From Vulcanimicrobium alpinum (GTDB lineage Bacteria > Vulcanimicrobiota > Vulcanimicrobiia > Vulcanimicrobiales > Vulcanimicrobiaceae): 64,000 nucleotides of DNA. Shown here one piece after another: positions 48,784 through 58,155 of the stretch; position 1 is the first letter of the stretch; each line of letters opens with the position of its first letter. Location: NCBI RefSeq assembly GCF_027923555.1, contig NZ_AP025523.1, forward strand, positions 1,926,484 through 1,990,483. The letters run 5' to 3'. The translations under genes were made by a program, and so were the position numbers. The notes below the pieces were generated by a model, which was given only the letters and a program-made list of their open reading frames with translations, had not been told where the DNA came from and did no database searches.

Positions 48784-49629
48784 GTGATTGCGTATTTCGG
48801 CACGGGTCTGCTCGGTTCAGGGTTCGTCCGCAAGCTGATCGAGAACGGGGAGACCGTCCACGTCTGGAACCGCACCCTCGACAAGGCCCGCGCGCTCGAA
48901 GCCGACGGGGCGAAGGTGTTCGACAACCCCGCCGACGCGGCACGCGGCGCCTCGGAGATCCATCTCACGCTGAGCGACGATGCCGCCGTCGACGCGGTGC
49001 TCGAGCCGCTCGCCGAGGTCATCCTGTCGACGGCATTCATCGCCGACCACACGACGACCGCGCCGACGCCCACCGCCGAGCGCGTCGCGCGCTGGAAGCA
49101 GCGGGGACGCACCTTCGTGCACGCGCCGGTGTTTATGGGCCCGAAAAACGCCCGCGACGCGACAGGGCTGATGCTGGTCTCGGGCGCGCCCGAAGTGCGC
49201 GAACGCGTGCGTCCGCGCTTTGAGAACATGACCGGCAAGGTGGTCGACCTCGGCGACGATCCGGCGCGCGCCGCGGCGTTCAAGCTGTTCGGCAACTTGA
49301 TGCTGCTGGTGATCGGCGGCGGGATCGCCGACATGTTCCGTCTGGGCCGCTCGCTCGGAATCGAACCGCAGGACGCGTACACGCTGTTCAACGAGTTCAA
49401 CCCCGGCAACTCGGTCGGGGTGCGCGGCAAAGCGATGTCGGAGGGCGTGTTCACGCCCGCCAACTTCGAGTTGACGATGGCGCGCAAGGATCTGCGCCTG
49501 ATGATGGACGAGGCGGCGCGTCACGGCGAGAAACTCGACGTCGTGCCGGCCGTCGCGACGCTGATGGACCGTTATATCGCCGCCGGACACGGGAGCGAGG
49601 ACGTCGGGGTCATCGGCAGCCGGGGCTGA
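48784..49629 (+). CDS. NAD(P)-dependent beta-hydroxyacid dehydrogenase (3-hydroxyisobutyrate dehydrogenase family)
   Basis: 281-residue oxidoreductase. The Rossmann start is IAYFGTGLLGSGFVRKLIEN with VWNRTLDKA, which suggests NADP preference through the Arg. The catalytic Lys lies in AFKLFGNLMLLVIGGGIADM. The substrate loop DHTTTAPTPT is in place of the usual DxSTxxP, and FVHAPVFMGPKNARD fits the family's APVxGG region. ARKDLRLMMDEAARHGEKLD is the conserved C-terminal helix. GTG start with AAGGAG 8 nt upstream. The substrate is unknown; glyoxylate or succinate-semialdehyde reductases and HIBADH are the nearest types. Confidence 0.9.
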   Translation: MIAYFGTGLLGSGFVRKLIENGETVHVWNRTLDKARALEADGAKVFDNPADAARGASEIHLTLSDDAAVDAVLEPLAEVILSTAFIADHTTTAPTPTAERVARWKQRGRTFVHAPVFMGPKNARDATGLMLVSGAPEVRERVRPRFENMTGKVVDLGDDPARAAAFKLFGNLMLLVIGGGIADMFRLGRSLGIEPQDAYTLFNEFNPGNSVGVRGKAMSEGVFTPANFELTMARKDLRLMMDEAARHGEKLDVVPAVATLMDRYIAAGHGSEDVGVIGSRG

Positions 49630-49756
49630 CGGCGCGCGCGCAGAGGGACGAAAGCCCCAATCGAACGCAAGGGGTCAAAGTGGCGCTTGCGTCGTAACGC
49701 GAGAGCACGGGTCGGGTGGTTACCGGGGGCCCTGGTTCTCTTTACGCGAGGTTACG

Positions 49757-50899
49757 ATGCGTAGCCTGATTTTCGCGCTCCCGGTGCTGGCGCTGCTGTG
49801 CGCTGCCGTCGTGCCGACGGCGGCATCCGCCAAGGTGCGGACGTACTACATCGCGGCGGACGAGGTCGAGTGGAACTACTTGCCGCTCGGCAAGGACATG
49901 ATCAAGGGACAGGTCCTTCCGACGCCGCCGCCCGACACGCCCGGCAATACCTTCATCAAGGCGCTCTATCGCGAATACACCGACGCGACGTTCGCGCACC
50001 TCAAGCCGCGCAAGGCGGAAGAACAGTATCTCGGCTACCTCGGGCCGATCGTGCGCGCCGAGGTCGGCGACTCGATCCGGATCGTGTTCCGCAACAACGC
50101 GACCCGTCCGTACAGCATCCACGCGCACGGCGTCCGCTAAGACAAAGGCTCCGAGGGCGCGCCGTATCTGACGCCCGGCGGCGTGATGGAAGGCGGGGTC
50201 CCGCCGCACGGGACGCGCGTCTACACCTACGCGGTCCCGGACCGCGCCGGGCCGGGGCCGGCCGACCCGAGTTCGGTCGCGTGGATGTACCACTCGCATG
50301 TCGACGAGGAGCACGACGTCGCCAGCGGCTTGATGGGGACGATCATCGTCACGCGCAAGGGGATGGCGCGCGCCGACGGATCGCCGAAAGACGTCGAGCG
50401 CGAGTTCGTGACGATGTACGGGATCAACAGCGAGAGCGACAGCTGGTACATCATGGACAACGTGAAGAAGTTCGCGCGCGAGCCCGACAAAGCCGACCCC
50501 AAGCGCCGCGGCTGGATCAACGACAACCTGCGCTTCGACATCAACGGCTACGCGTTCGGCAACATGCCGATGCCGACGATGCGCGTCGGCGACCGCGTGC
50601 GCTGGTACGCGATGGGTGACGCCGACAACGATTTCGAGAACCACACGCCGCACTGGCACGGGCAGTCGCTGCTCTCGATGGGGATGCGCACCGATACGCT
50701 CTCGATCCAGCCGGCGTCGATGCAGACCGCCGACATGATCCCCGACAACCCCGGCGTGTGGCTCTTCCACTGCCACTTCCCGGGACATCAATCCAGCGGG
50801 ATGGTCGAACTGTTCAAGGTTCTTCCGGCGCGCTCGACGGCGGCGAAGCACGCGCCGAAGAAGCCTGCACCGATGGCGATGGCCGCGATGCACCGCTGA
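49757..50899 (+). pseudogene. Multicopper oxidase (two-domain type) with an in-frame TAA
   Basis: Secreted copper oxidase of about 380 residues, with a signal peptide MRSLIFALPVLALLCAAVVP. The copper ligands are present: SIHAHGV in the first domain, MYHSHVDEEHD, HTPHWHGQ, and the type 1 site HCHFPGHQSSGM at the end. Right after HAHGVR comes TAA at 50138-50140, where Tyr fits (HGVxYDKxSEGAPY is the usual wording). The frame continues unbroken as DKGSEGAPYLTPGG. A single base change (TAC or TAT to TAA) explains the break. Without suppression only 127 residues would be made. The gene is convergent with pheC. Confidence 0.85.
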
Positions 50900-50915
50900 C
50901 GACCGGCCGGAGCGG

Positions 50916-51713
50916 TTACGACGAAGCGGCCGAACGCTGCGAGGGATTGTTGGCGTTCGAGCCGACCCATCGCGTGCGCAGCGCGGCGAACGTCCCGTCA
51001 CGTTCCCAGCGCGCGATCCGCTCGTTCACGAACGCGAGGAGTTCCGGCTCGGCCTTGCTGATGAAATAGACCTTCTCGATCCGCGTGTACGGGTGCACCG
51101 GATCGAGCACGGCGAGGCGCGCGTCCGCATTCGCCGCGAGCGACGCCTCCACGCCGTCGGTGATCATCACGTCGTCTTTGCCGTCGGCGACCAGCCCCGG
51201 GATCGACAGGTTCGTGGGGACGACGTCGATGCGCGCGCGGGTGAAATGCGTGCGCACGAACGTCTCGTTCGTCCCGCCCGGGTTGACCGCCACGCGGGTC
51301 GGCGGGACATCGAGATCGTCGAGGCTGCGATACCGGGCGCGATCGGCGGCGCGCACGAGCGCGACCTTCCCGTCGACCATGTACGGCGCGCTGAGCAGAC
51401 CCGCCAGCGCGCGGCGATCGTCGCGCGAGACGCCGCCCATCGCGAGGTCGAACGCATCCCGCACGAGGTCGGCGGTCATCGAGGGCCAACTCGTCTTGAC
51501 GATGGCGAGTTCTGCGCCGCGCTCCTTCGCCAGCATGCGCGCGATGTCGACGTCGAGCCCCGACCACGTGCCGTCGGGCGCCAGGTACGAGTACGGTTTG
51601 TAGTCGCCGGTGAGGCCGACCCGCAGCGTCCCGTTCGCGCCGTCGGCGGCCGCGAGGAGCGGCGGGACGGCGAGCGCGGCGGCGACGCCGCTCAGAAATC
51701 CGAGACGCCGCAT
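50916..51713 (-). CDS. pheC: Periplasmic cyclohexadienyl (prephenate/arogenate) dehydratase-like protein
   Basis: 265-residue exported protein with a signal peptide (MRRLGFLSGVAAALAVPPLL, then AAADG). The fold is that of amino acid-binding proteins (SBP_bac_3), but the wording follows PheC of Pseudomonas: RVGLTGDYKPYSYLAPDGTW, DVDIARMLAKERGAELAIVK, TSWPSMTADL, VNPGGTNETFVRTHF and DVMITDGVEASL. PheC turns prephenate or arogenate into phenylpyruvate or phenylalanine outside the cytoplasm. A plain solute-binding protein is the alternative; no ABC permease for it is adjacent. It lies 2 nt after ilvD on the same strand. Confidence 0.75.
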   Translation of the reverse strand: MRRLGFLSGVAAALAVPPLLAAADGANGTLRVGLTGDYKPYSYLAPDGTWSGLDVDIARMLAKERGAELAIVKTSWPSMTADLVRDAFDLAMGGVSRDDRRALAGLLSAPYMVDGKVALVRAADRARYRSLDDLDVPPTRVAVNPGGTNETFVRTHFTRARIDVVPTNLSIPGLVADGKDDVMITDGVEASLAANADARLAVLDPVHPYTRIEKVYFISKAEPELLAFVNERIARWERDGTFAALRTRWVGSNANNPSQRSAASS

Positions 51714-51715
51714 CG

Positions 51716-53398
51716 TCAGCTCGTCACCGCACCGAGCGCCGCCGAGCCGACCTCGTTCGCGTACTTGCCGAAGACGCCGCGGGTGTAGTGCGGCGGACGT
51801 GCCTGCCACGCGGCGCGGCGCGTCGCGAGCTCGTCGTCGGAGACGAGCACGTTGAGCTTGCGGTTCTCGATGTCGATGACGATCGTGTCGCCGTCGCGGA
51901 TCAGCGCGATCGGTCCGCCGACGAATGCTTCCGGAGCGATGTGACCGACCATCAGCCCGCGCGTCGCGCCGCTGAAACGGCCGTCGGTGATCAGCGCGAC
52001 GTCGCCGCCCAGCCCTTGCCCGACGATCGCGCCGGTCACGCCGAGCATCTCGCGCATCCCCGGGCCGCCTTTCGGTCCTTCGTACCGGATAACGACGATG
52101 TCGCCGGCGACGATCTCGCGGCGGTCGACGGCGTGCATCGCGTCTTCCTCGCGGTCGAAAACGCGCGCGCGGCCGCGCAGCGATTCGGGTTCGTGTCCGG
52201 CGATCTTCACGACGGCGCCGTCGGGAGCGATGTTGCCGCGCAGGATCACCAGGCCGCCGTGCGCCTTGAACGGCTTCTCGGCGGTCGCGATGACTTGCTG
52301 GCCCGGCGTCTCGCGGACGTCCGCGGTCTCTTCGGCGAGGGTGCGTCCGGTGACGGTCGCGATCCCGCCGTCGGCGAGGCCGCCTTCGATCATCCGCCGC
52401 GCGATCAATTGAATGCCGCCCGCCGCGTCGACGTCGGTGGCGACGTAGCGTCCGCCCGGGCGAAGGTCGGCGATGATCGGCGTGCGCCGCGAGATCGCAT
52501 CGAAATCGTCGATCGTCAGCGGGACGTCGGCTTCGTGCGCGATCGCGAGCAGGTGAAGCACGCTGTTCGTCGAGCCGCCGGTCCCCGCGGCGGCGGCGAT
52601 CGCGTTCTCGAACGCGGCGCGCGTCGCCAGCGCTCGCGGCGTGACGCCGCGGCGCAGCAGGTCCATCACCAGCGTGCCGGCGCGATAGCCTTCTTTCGCT
52701 TTGCGCGGATCGTCGGCGGGCGGCGACGCGCTGCCGACCGGCGAGAGCCCAAGAAACTCGAAGCACGTCGCCATCGTGTTGGCGGTGAACTGGCCGCCGC
52801 ACGCGCCGACGCCCGGGCAGGCATGGTCTTCGATGCGCTTGAGCATCGCGTCGTCGATCTTGCCGGCGGCATGCGCGCCGACGGCTTCGAACACGTCGCC
52901 GACGGTGAGATCCTTGCCGTCGACGCGCCCCGGTTTGATCGAGCCGCCGTAGAGCATCACCGCGGGGACGTCGAGGCGCATCAGCCCCATCGCCGCGCCG
53001 GGCCCGGTCTTGTCGCAGGCGAAGAGCGCGACGATCGCGTCGAGGGCGTAGCCGCGCCCGGTGAGTTCGATCGAGTCGGCGATCACTTCGCGCGAGACGA
53101 GCGACGCTTTCATCCCTTCGGTGCCCATCGTGATCCCGTCGGAGATCGCGATCGTGTTGAACTCCATCGGCGTCCCGCCGGCGTCGCGAATCCCTTGCGC
53201 GACGTGCTGCGCGACCTCGCGCAGGTTGTAGCCGCACGGCATCGTGCCGATCCAGGTATTCGCGATGCCGACGATCGGTTTGCGCAGATCGTCGTCGCCG
53301 AAGCCGATCGCCTTGAGCATCGAGCGCGCCGGTGCGCGGTCGCGTCCGTTCGTGATCGCCGCGCTGCGGGCTTTCGCATCGTAACCGTGACCGTTCAT
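51716..53398 (-). CDS. ilvD: Dihydroxy-acid dehydratase
   Basis: Iron-sulfur dehydratase of valine, leucine and isoleucine synthesis. The 560-residue product has the three cluster cysteines expected for the family: Cys55 in [14 protein letters not shown], Cys128 in [14 protein letters not shown] and Cys200 in [54 protein letters not shown] and the C-terminal [12 protein letters not shown] are typical. CDKTGPG rather than CDKNMPG is found in many IlvDs but also in sugar-acid dehydratases of the same superfamily. Since the neighbours may handle sugar acids, that alternative should be kept open. The start ATG has GAGGAA about 8 nt upstream. Confidence 0.9.
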   Translation of the reverse strand: MNGHGYDAKARSAAITNGRDRAPARSMLKAIGFGDDDLRKPIVGIANTWIGTMPCGYNLREVAQHVAQGIRDAGGTPMEFNTIAISDGITMGTEGMKASLVSREVIADSIELTGRGYALDAIVALFACDKTGPGAAMGLMRLDVPAVMLYGGSIKPGRVDGKDLTVGDVFEAVGAHAAGKIDDAMLKRIEDHACPGVGACGGQFTANTMATCFEFLGLSPVGSASPPADDPRKAKEGYRAGTLVMDLLRRGVTPRALATRAAFENAIAAAAGTGGSTNSVLHLLAIAHEADVPLTIDDFDAISRRTPIIADLRPGGRYVATDVDAAGGIQLIARRMIEGGLADGGIATVTGRTLAEETADVRETPGQQVIATAEKPFKAHGGLVILRGNIAPDGAVVKIAGHEPESLRGRARVFDREEDAMHAVDRREIVAGDIVVIRYEGPKGGPGMREMLGVTGAIVGQGLGGDVALITDGRFSGATRGLMVGHIAPEAFVGGPIALIRDGDTIVIDIENRKLNVLVSDDELATRRAAWQARPPHYTRGVFGKYANEVGSAALGAVTS

Positions 53399-53432
53399 GC
53401 GGAGGTGTTCCTCGCGGTTGGGAGACTGCCTC

Positions 53433-53508
53433 CGTCACCCTGAGCCCGTCGAAGGGCAGCCGACGACGCGCACGTTGGGGGACGGCGCTTCGACAAGCTC
53501 AAGGTGAC
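53433..53508. repeat. Dispersed intergenic inverted repeat, copy D
   Basis: Inverted halves GTCACCCTGAGCCCGTCGAA (left) and GCGCTTCGACAAGCTCAAGG (right), about 22 nt apart, between livF (set 2) and ilvD. Confidence 0.8.
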
Positions 53509-53513
53509 GAAGT

Positions 53514-54260
53514 TCAGGGTGAGGTGGGCTCGGCGTGACGGGTGCGGACGGCGCTGCCGAGGTAGGCGCGGCGCATCTCGTCGCTGGTAAGCAGATCGGA
53601 GGCGGGGCCGCTCAGCGCGACGCGGCCGGTTTCGAGAACGTAGGCGCGGTTCGCGATCTGCAGGGCGAGGTGCGCGTTCTGCTCGACCAGCAGCACCGTC
53701 GTCCCTTCGCGGGCGATCCGTGCGATCGTCTCCATGACGCCGGTGACGATGAGCGGCGCGAGGCCGAGCGACGGTTCGTCGAGCAGCAGCAGACGCGGCT
53801 TCGCCATCAGACCGCGCGCGATCGCGAGCATCTGCTGTTCGCCGCCCGAGAGCGTCCAGCCGAGTTTCGTCGCGAGCGTGCGCAGTTTCGGGAAGAGCTC
53901 GATCACCGCGTCGAGATCGCGATCGATCTCGGCGCGCGTCGCGCGGCGGGGCGTCGCGCCCAATCGCAGGTTGTCGAGCACGGTGAGCCCGGGGAAGATG
54001 CGCCGTCCCTCGGGGACGTGCGCGATCCCGAGCGCGACGACGTCCTCGGGGGTGAGGCCGTCGAGCGAGCGTCCGTCGAAGGTAACGGTCCCGCTCGCCG
54101 GCGCGATCACGCGGGAGATCGTCTTGAGCGTCGTGCTCTTCCCGGCACCGTTCGCGCCGAGCAGGGCGACGATCTCGGCGGCGCCGACGTCGAGCGCGAT
54201 CCCGTGCAGGGCCTCGACCGCGCCGTAGCGCGTGACGAGGTCGCGCAGCTCAAGCAGCAT
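53514..54260 (-). CDS. livF: Liv-type ABC transporter ATPase LivF (set 2)
   Basis: 248-residue ATPase: Walker A GANGAGKST, signature LSGGEQQMLAIARGL, Walker B LLLLDEPSLGLAP and YVLETGRVALSGPASDLL at the end. The start at 54260 (MLLELRDLVTRYGAVEAL) overlaps the livG stop by 11 nt. It is the last gene of the uxaA-livKHMGF operon. It differs clearly from set 1 LivF, so the two sets are not a recent duplication. Confidence 0.93.
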   Translation of the reverse strand: MLLELRDLVTRYGAVEALHGIALDVGAAEIVALLGANGAGKSTTLKTISRVIAPASGTVTFDGRSLDGLTPEDVVALGIAHVPEGRRIFPGLTVLDNLRLGATPRRATRAEIDRDLDAVIELFPKLRTLATKLGWTLSGGEQQMLAIARGLMAKPRLLLLDEPSLGLAPLIVTGVMETIARIAREGTTVLLVEQNAHLALQIANRAYVLETGRVALSGPASDLLTSDEMRRAYLGSAVRTRHAEPTSP

Positions 54261-55065
54261 CGAGCGTTCCGCCGAGGTAGGCAGTGATGACGTCGGGGTT
54301 GCGCGCGATCGCATCGGGCGGGCCCTCCGCGATGTGCTGACCGAAGTTGAGGACGGTGATGCGGTCGCTCACCGACATCACGAGATTCATGTCGTGCTCG
54401 ATCAGCAACAGCGTCGTGCCGAGCTCCCGGATGCGGCGCAGCAGCGCGATGAGCGTGTCGGTCTCCGTGGGGTTCATCCCGGCCGCCGGCTCGTCGAGGA
54501 GCAGCAGGCGCGGCTCGCTCGCGAGCGCGCGCGCGATCTCGACGCGGCGCTGATCGCCGTAGGGCAGACTGCGCGCCGTCGCGTCGCCGGCGCCGTCGAG
54601 CCCGACGAACGCGAGCAGTTCCTGCGCGCTTGCGCGCGTCGCGCGTTCCTCGCGCGCCGTGGCGCCGCCCGGAACGAGCGCCGAGAGAAACCCGGCGTGC
54701 GTGCGCACGTGGCGCCCGATCATCACGTTCTCGACGACGCTCAGCTCGCCGAAGAGGCGGATGTTCTGAAACGTGCGGGCGATCCCGGCTTTCGCGATCG
54801 CGTGCGAGGGCATTCCGACGAGCTGCGCGCCGTCGAACCGGATCGACCCGCCGTCGGCATGGTAGAGCGCCGAGATGACGTTGAGCGTCGTCGTCTTTCC
54901 GGAACCGTTCGGCCCGATGAGCGCGTGCACGTCGCCGCCGCGCACCGTCATGTCGAGCGCGTTGACGGCGGTGACGCCGCCGAAGCGCTTGATCAGCCCG
55001 CGGATCTCGAGCAGCCCGCTCTCCGATGCGGCGATCGCGTTCGCCGCCTCTCCGAGTCCGTTCAT
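54250..55065 (-). CDS. livG: Liv-type ABC transporter ATPase LivG (set 2)
   Basis: 271-residue ATPase: Walker A GPNGSGKTT, the LivG-type ARTFQNIRLFGELSVVENVM, signature LPYGDQRRVEIARAL, Walker B LLLLDEPAAGMNPTE and IEHDMNLVMSVSDRI. The ATG at 55065 overlaps the livM stop by 4 nt; the stop lies within livF. Confidence 0.93.
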   Translation of the reverse strand: MNGLGEAANAIAASESGLLEIRGLIKRFGGVTAVNALDMTVRGGDVHALIGPNGSGKTTTLNVISALYHADGGSIRFDGAQLVGMPSHAIAKAGIARTFQNIRLFGELSVVENVMIGRHVRTHAGFLSALVPGGATAREERATRASAQELLAFVGLDGAGDATARSLPYGDQRRVEIARALASEPRLLLLDEPAAGMNPTETDTLIALLRRIRELGTTLLLIEHDMNLVMSVSDRITVLNFGQHIAEGPPDAIARNPDVITAYLGGTLDAA

Positions 55066-56045
55066 GCGGCCTCCGGCGCCGGCGCCGGGGCGCCCAGCGG
55101 CGGCGGTCCGCGTCGCGCGGTCCGCCGCCGTGCCGCCTCGAGCAGCCCGACGAGACCGCGCGGCATGAAGACGATCATCGCGATCACCGCCGCCCCGTAG
55201 ACCATGATGTACGACGATTTGAGCGGCCGCAGAACCTCGGGTAAAACGGTCAGCAATACCGCGCCGAGGATCGCGCCGGTGATCGACGACGAACCGCCGA
55301 GGATCAGCATCACCAGAAACACGACGGACTGATCGAACGAGTACGAGTCTGGGCTGATGAACTTGATGTCGTGCGCGAGCAGGCTTCCGGCGAGGCCGGC
55401 GTATGCGCCGGCGAGGACGAACGCGGTGATCTTGTAGCGCGTCGCGTCGATCCCCGTCGCGCGCGCGGCGATCTCGTTCTCGCGGATCGCTTCGAGCGCA
55501 CGTCCCACCCGCGTCGTCTTGATCCGCCACGCCACGTACGCGCAGAAGATCACCGCGACGAGCACGACGTAATAGTAACGGCCGTAGGTGTCGAAGACGA
55601 AACCGCCGATCTGCGGCGGCGGAATCCCGGTCATCCCGTCGCTGCCGTTGGTGACGTCCTTCCAGTTGATCAGCACGAGCTGAGTGATGATCCCGAAGCC
55701 GATCGTGGCGAGCGCGAGGTAGTGCCCGGAGAGCCGCAGGCATGGATAGCCGACGACCAAGCCGATCAGCGCGCTCATCACCACCGCCAGCGCCATCGCG
55801 CCCCACACCGGCCAGCCCAGATGCGTCGTAATCCACCCTGAGGTGTAGGCGCCGATCCCGAAGAACGCCGCCTGCGCGAGCGACATCTGCCCCGTGAAGC
55901 CGAGCAGGATCCCCAAACCCATCACCGCGATGGCGTAGATCCCCGCGAGCCCCATGACGTTGAGCACGTAGTCGGAGCGCACGACCAACGGGACGAGCGC
56001 GACCGCGACGATCACCAGGCCGACCCCGAGCGTCTTGCGCGACAT
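55062..56045 (-). CDS. livM: Liv-type ABC transporter permease LivM (set 2)
   Basis: 327-residue permease with about nine hydrophobic segments: GLGILLGFTGQMSLAQAAFF (LivM core), AIRENEIAARATGIDATRYK (coupling loop) and LILGGSSSITGAILGAVLL. The tail is Arg/Pro-rich. The ATG at 56045 overlaps the livH stop by one base (TGATG). Confidence 0.93.
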   Translation of the reverse strand: MSRKTLGVGLVIVAVALVPLVVRSDYVLNVMGLAGIYAIAVMGLGILLGFTGQMSLAQAAFFGIGAYTSGWITTHLGWPVWGAMALAVVMSALIGLVVGYPCLRLSGHYLALATIGFGIITQLVLINWKDVTNGSDGMTGIPPPQIGGFVFDTYGRYYYVVLVAVIFCAYVAWRIKTTRVGRALEAIRENEIAARATGIDATRYKITAFVLAGAYAGLAGSLLAHDIKFISPDSYSFDQSVVFLVMLILGGSSSITGAILGAVLLTVLPEVLRPLKSSYIMVYGAAVIAMIVFMPRGLVGLLEAARRRTARRGPPPLGAPAPAPEAA

Positions 56046-56962
56046 CACGCCTTCTCCGCGACGCGTTCGCCGAACAGTCCCGACGGACGCACCAGCAGCA
56101 CCGCGATGAGGATCACGAACGCGATGGCGTCGACGTACGACGACGAGACGTAGAAGCCGCCGAACGTCTCGATCACGCCGATCGTCAGGCCGCCGACGAT
56201 CGCGCCGGGGATGCTCCCGAACCCGCCGACGATGCTGGCGGCGAACGCCTTGAGCGCGATGAGCGCCCCCATCTCCTTGGTGACGGTGAAGAGCGGCGCG
56301 ACGAGCAGCCCCGAGATCGTCCCGAGCAGCGCGCTGTAGACGAAGGTGATCGCGACGATGCGGCCGACCCGGATCCCGACCAGCCGCGCGGTCGCGCGGT
56401 CCTGCGCCGTCGCCCGCATCTGCTTGCCCAGCGTCGTGCGTTCGAACAGCACGTACTGAAACACGATGAGCAGCGCGGTGACGCCGATGATCAGCACGTC
56501 CTGCGGGCGGATGTGCAGCGGCCCGAGCGCGATCGTGTCGACCGTGAAGAGGCTCGGCATCACGATCGGCTGACTCCCCCACGTCAGCTGCGCCGCGTTG
56601 CGCAGAAAGATCGAGACGCCGATCGTGGAGATCACGACCGGCAGCCAGCCCCGCTCGCGCAGCGGGTAGTAGGCGATCCGATTGAAGAGCAGGCCGAAGC
56701 CCACCATCAGCATGAGGACGAGCGCGTAGACGGCGAGCACCGGGAGCTGCCAGTGCACGACCGTTCCGAACACCGTGGTCGCCGGAAGCAGAAACGACAC
56801 CGCGACGTACGACGGAAACATCACGAACTCGCCCTGCGCGAAGTTGACGACGCCGACGGCGTTGTAGATCAGTACGAAGCCCAGCGCGACGAGGGCGTAG
56901 ATCGACCCGATCGCCAAGCCGCTGACGAGCAATTGCAGGTTGGCGACCGGATCGACGTGCAT
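56045..56962 (-). CDS. livH: Liv-type ABC transporter permease LivH (set 2)
   Basis: 305-residue permease: SIYALVALGFVLIYNAVGVV, NFAQGEFVMFPSYVAV, MRATAQDRATARLVGIRVGR (coupling loop), SIVGGFGSIPGAIVGGLTIG and LLVRPSGLFGERV. It begins one base after the livK stop. Confidence 0.93.
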   Translation of the reverse strand: MHVDPVANLQLLVSGLAIGSIYALVALGFVLIYNAVGVVNFAQGEFVMFPSYVAVSFLLPATTVFGTVVHWQLPVLAVYALVLMLMVGFGLLFNRIAYYPLRERGWLPVVISTIGVSIFLRNAAQLTWGSQPIVMPSLFTVDTIALGPLHIRPQDVLIIGVTALLIVFQYVLFERTTLGKQMRATAQDRATARLVGIRVGRIVAITFVYSALLGTISGLLVAPLFTVTKEMGALIALKAFAASIVGGFGSIPGAIVGGLTIGVIETFGGFYVSSSYVDAIAFVILIAVLLVRPSGLFGERVAEKA

Positions 56963-56963
56963 C

Positions 56964-58121
56964 TCAGCCGGTGACCTTCTTCACCAGGTGCAGCTTCTGG
57001 TCGGCGATCTGCCCGATCGACACCGAGTGCACCATGTTGCCTTCGCCGTCGGCGTCGAACGTGCCGAGGACGCCTTCCCAGTTCTTCACCGCCTTGAGCG
57101 ACGCGATCGTCTTGGCGGGATCGGTCGACTTCTGCTTACGGTACGTGTCGGCGAGCATGTAGACCGCGTCGTACACCCAGCCCGAACCGGTGCCGACGTC
57201 GGGCTGATGATGGAACTTGCGGTAGAACGCCGTCAGGAAATGCGTCGCCTTGTTGGAGTTGAAGCCGACGATGAAGTCGACCGCCGAGTACGCGCCGTTC
57301 GCGTCCTTTCCGGCAGTCTCCATCGCGGTCTGGTTCGCGAGCGACGGCGAGCCGACGATCGGGATCGAGAGGCCGAGCGAGCGGATCTGCTTGAGGATGA
57401 TCGCGGTGTCGCTGGGGTTCTGAATGTACATCAGCAGCGCGTCGGCGCCCGACTGCTTCACCTTGAGGATCTCGGCGGTGAAATCTTTCGCGTCTTTGGG
57501 ATACTGCTCGTTGGCGACCGGCGTCATCCCGAGCTTCTGCAGGTTCTGCACGATCTGGTCGGCGCCGCCGGTTCCGAACGCGTCGCTCGCGTGCATGATC
57601 GCGATCTTCTTCGCCTTCTTCTCCTTCACGGCGAAGTTCGTCATCGCCGCGGCGGTGATGCCGTCGGAGGCGCGCAGACGGAACATGCTGGTGACGCCGA
57701 GCTGGGTGTTCTTGACCGCCGTGCCGCCCGTCATCCACGGGATCTCGTGCGTCTTCATCACCGGGGCCATCGCCTGCACTTGCGTCGAGAGCACCGGACA
57801 GACGATCGCCACGACGTTCTCGCCGAGCAGTTTGTTGAGTGCCGATACCGCCGACTGATTGTCGTTGGTCGCGTCTTCTTCGACCAGTTCGAACGGCCGA
57901 TCGTCGTAGACTTTGCCCGGGCGCGCGTTGATCTCTTCGATCGCGAGCGTGAGCCCCTCGTGCTCCTGCTGTCCGAGCAGCGCGTTCGAACCCGTCAAAC
58001 ACGGGATGCCGCCGAGCCGGATCGGCTCGCCGGCCGCGCGGACGACGGCGGGAAATCCGAACGAGGCGGCTGCGGCGGCCGCACCTCCCGCAGCAAGAAA
58101 GTTCTTCCGGTCGAGTTTCAC
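56964..58121 (-). CDS. livK: Liv-type substrate-binding protein (set 2)
   Basis: 385-residue solute-binding protein (Peripla_BP_6). The N-terminus MKLDRKNFLAAGGAAAAAAS resembles a Tat signal with RK in place of RR, so Tat export is possible. Mature landmarks are LGGIPCLTGSNALLGQQEHE, ELVEEDATNDNQSAVSALNK, VCPVLSTQV and MFRLRASDGI. The start is a GTG with GAAGGGAG 8 nt upstream. It sits 34 nt after the large altronate dehydratase-like gene, in the same operon, so a sugar acid or hydroxy acid is a likelier ligand than leucine. That is inference from context. Confidence 0.9.
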   Translation of the reverse strand: MKLDRKNFLAAGGAAAAAASFGFPAVVRAAGEPIRLGGIPCLTGSNALLGQQEHEGLTLAIEEINARPGKVYDDRPFELVEEDATNDNQSAVSALNKLLGENVVAIVCPVLSTQVQAMAPVMKTHEIPWMTGGTAVKNTQLGVTSMFRLRASDGITAAAMTNFAVKEKKAKKIAIMHASDAFGTGGADQIVQNLQKLGMTPVANEQYPKDAKDFTAEILKVKQSGADALLMYIQNPSDTAIILKQIRSLGLSIPIVGSPSLANQTAMETAGKDANGAYSAVDFIVGFNSNKATHFLTAFYRKFHHQPDVGTGSGWVYDAVYMLADTYRKQKSTDPAKTIASLKAVKNWEGVLGTFDADGEGNMVHSVSIGQIADQKLHLVKKVTG

Positions 58122-58155
58122 GAACGCACGCTCCCTTCGATGAGGACCTCGTCGG

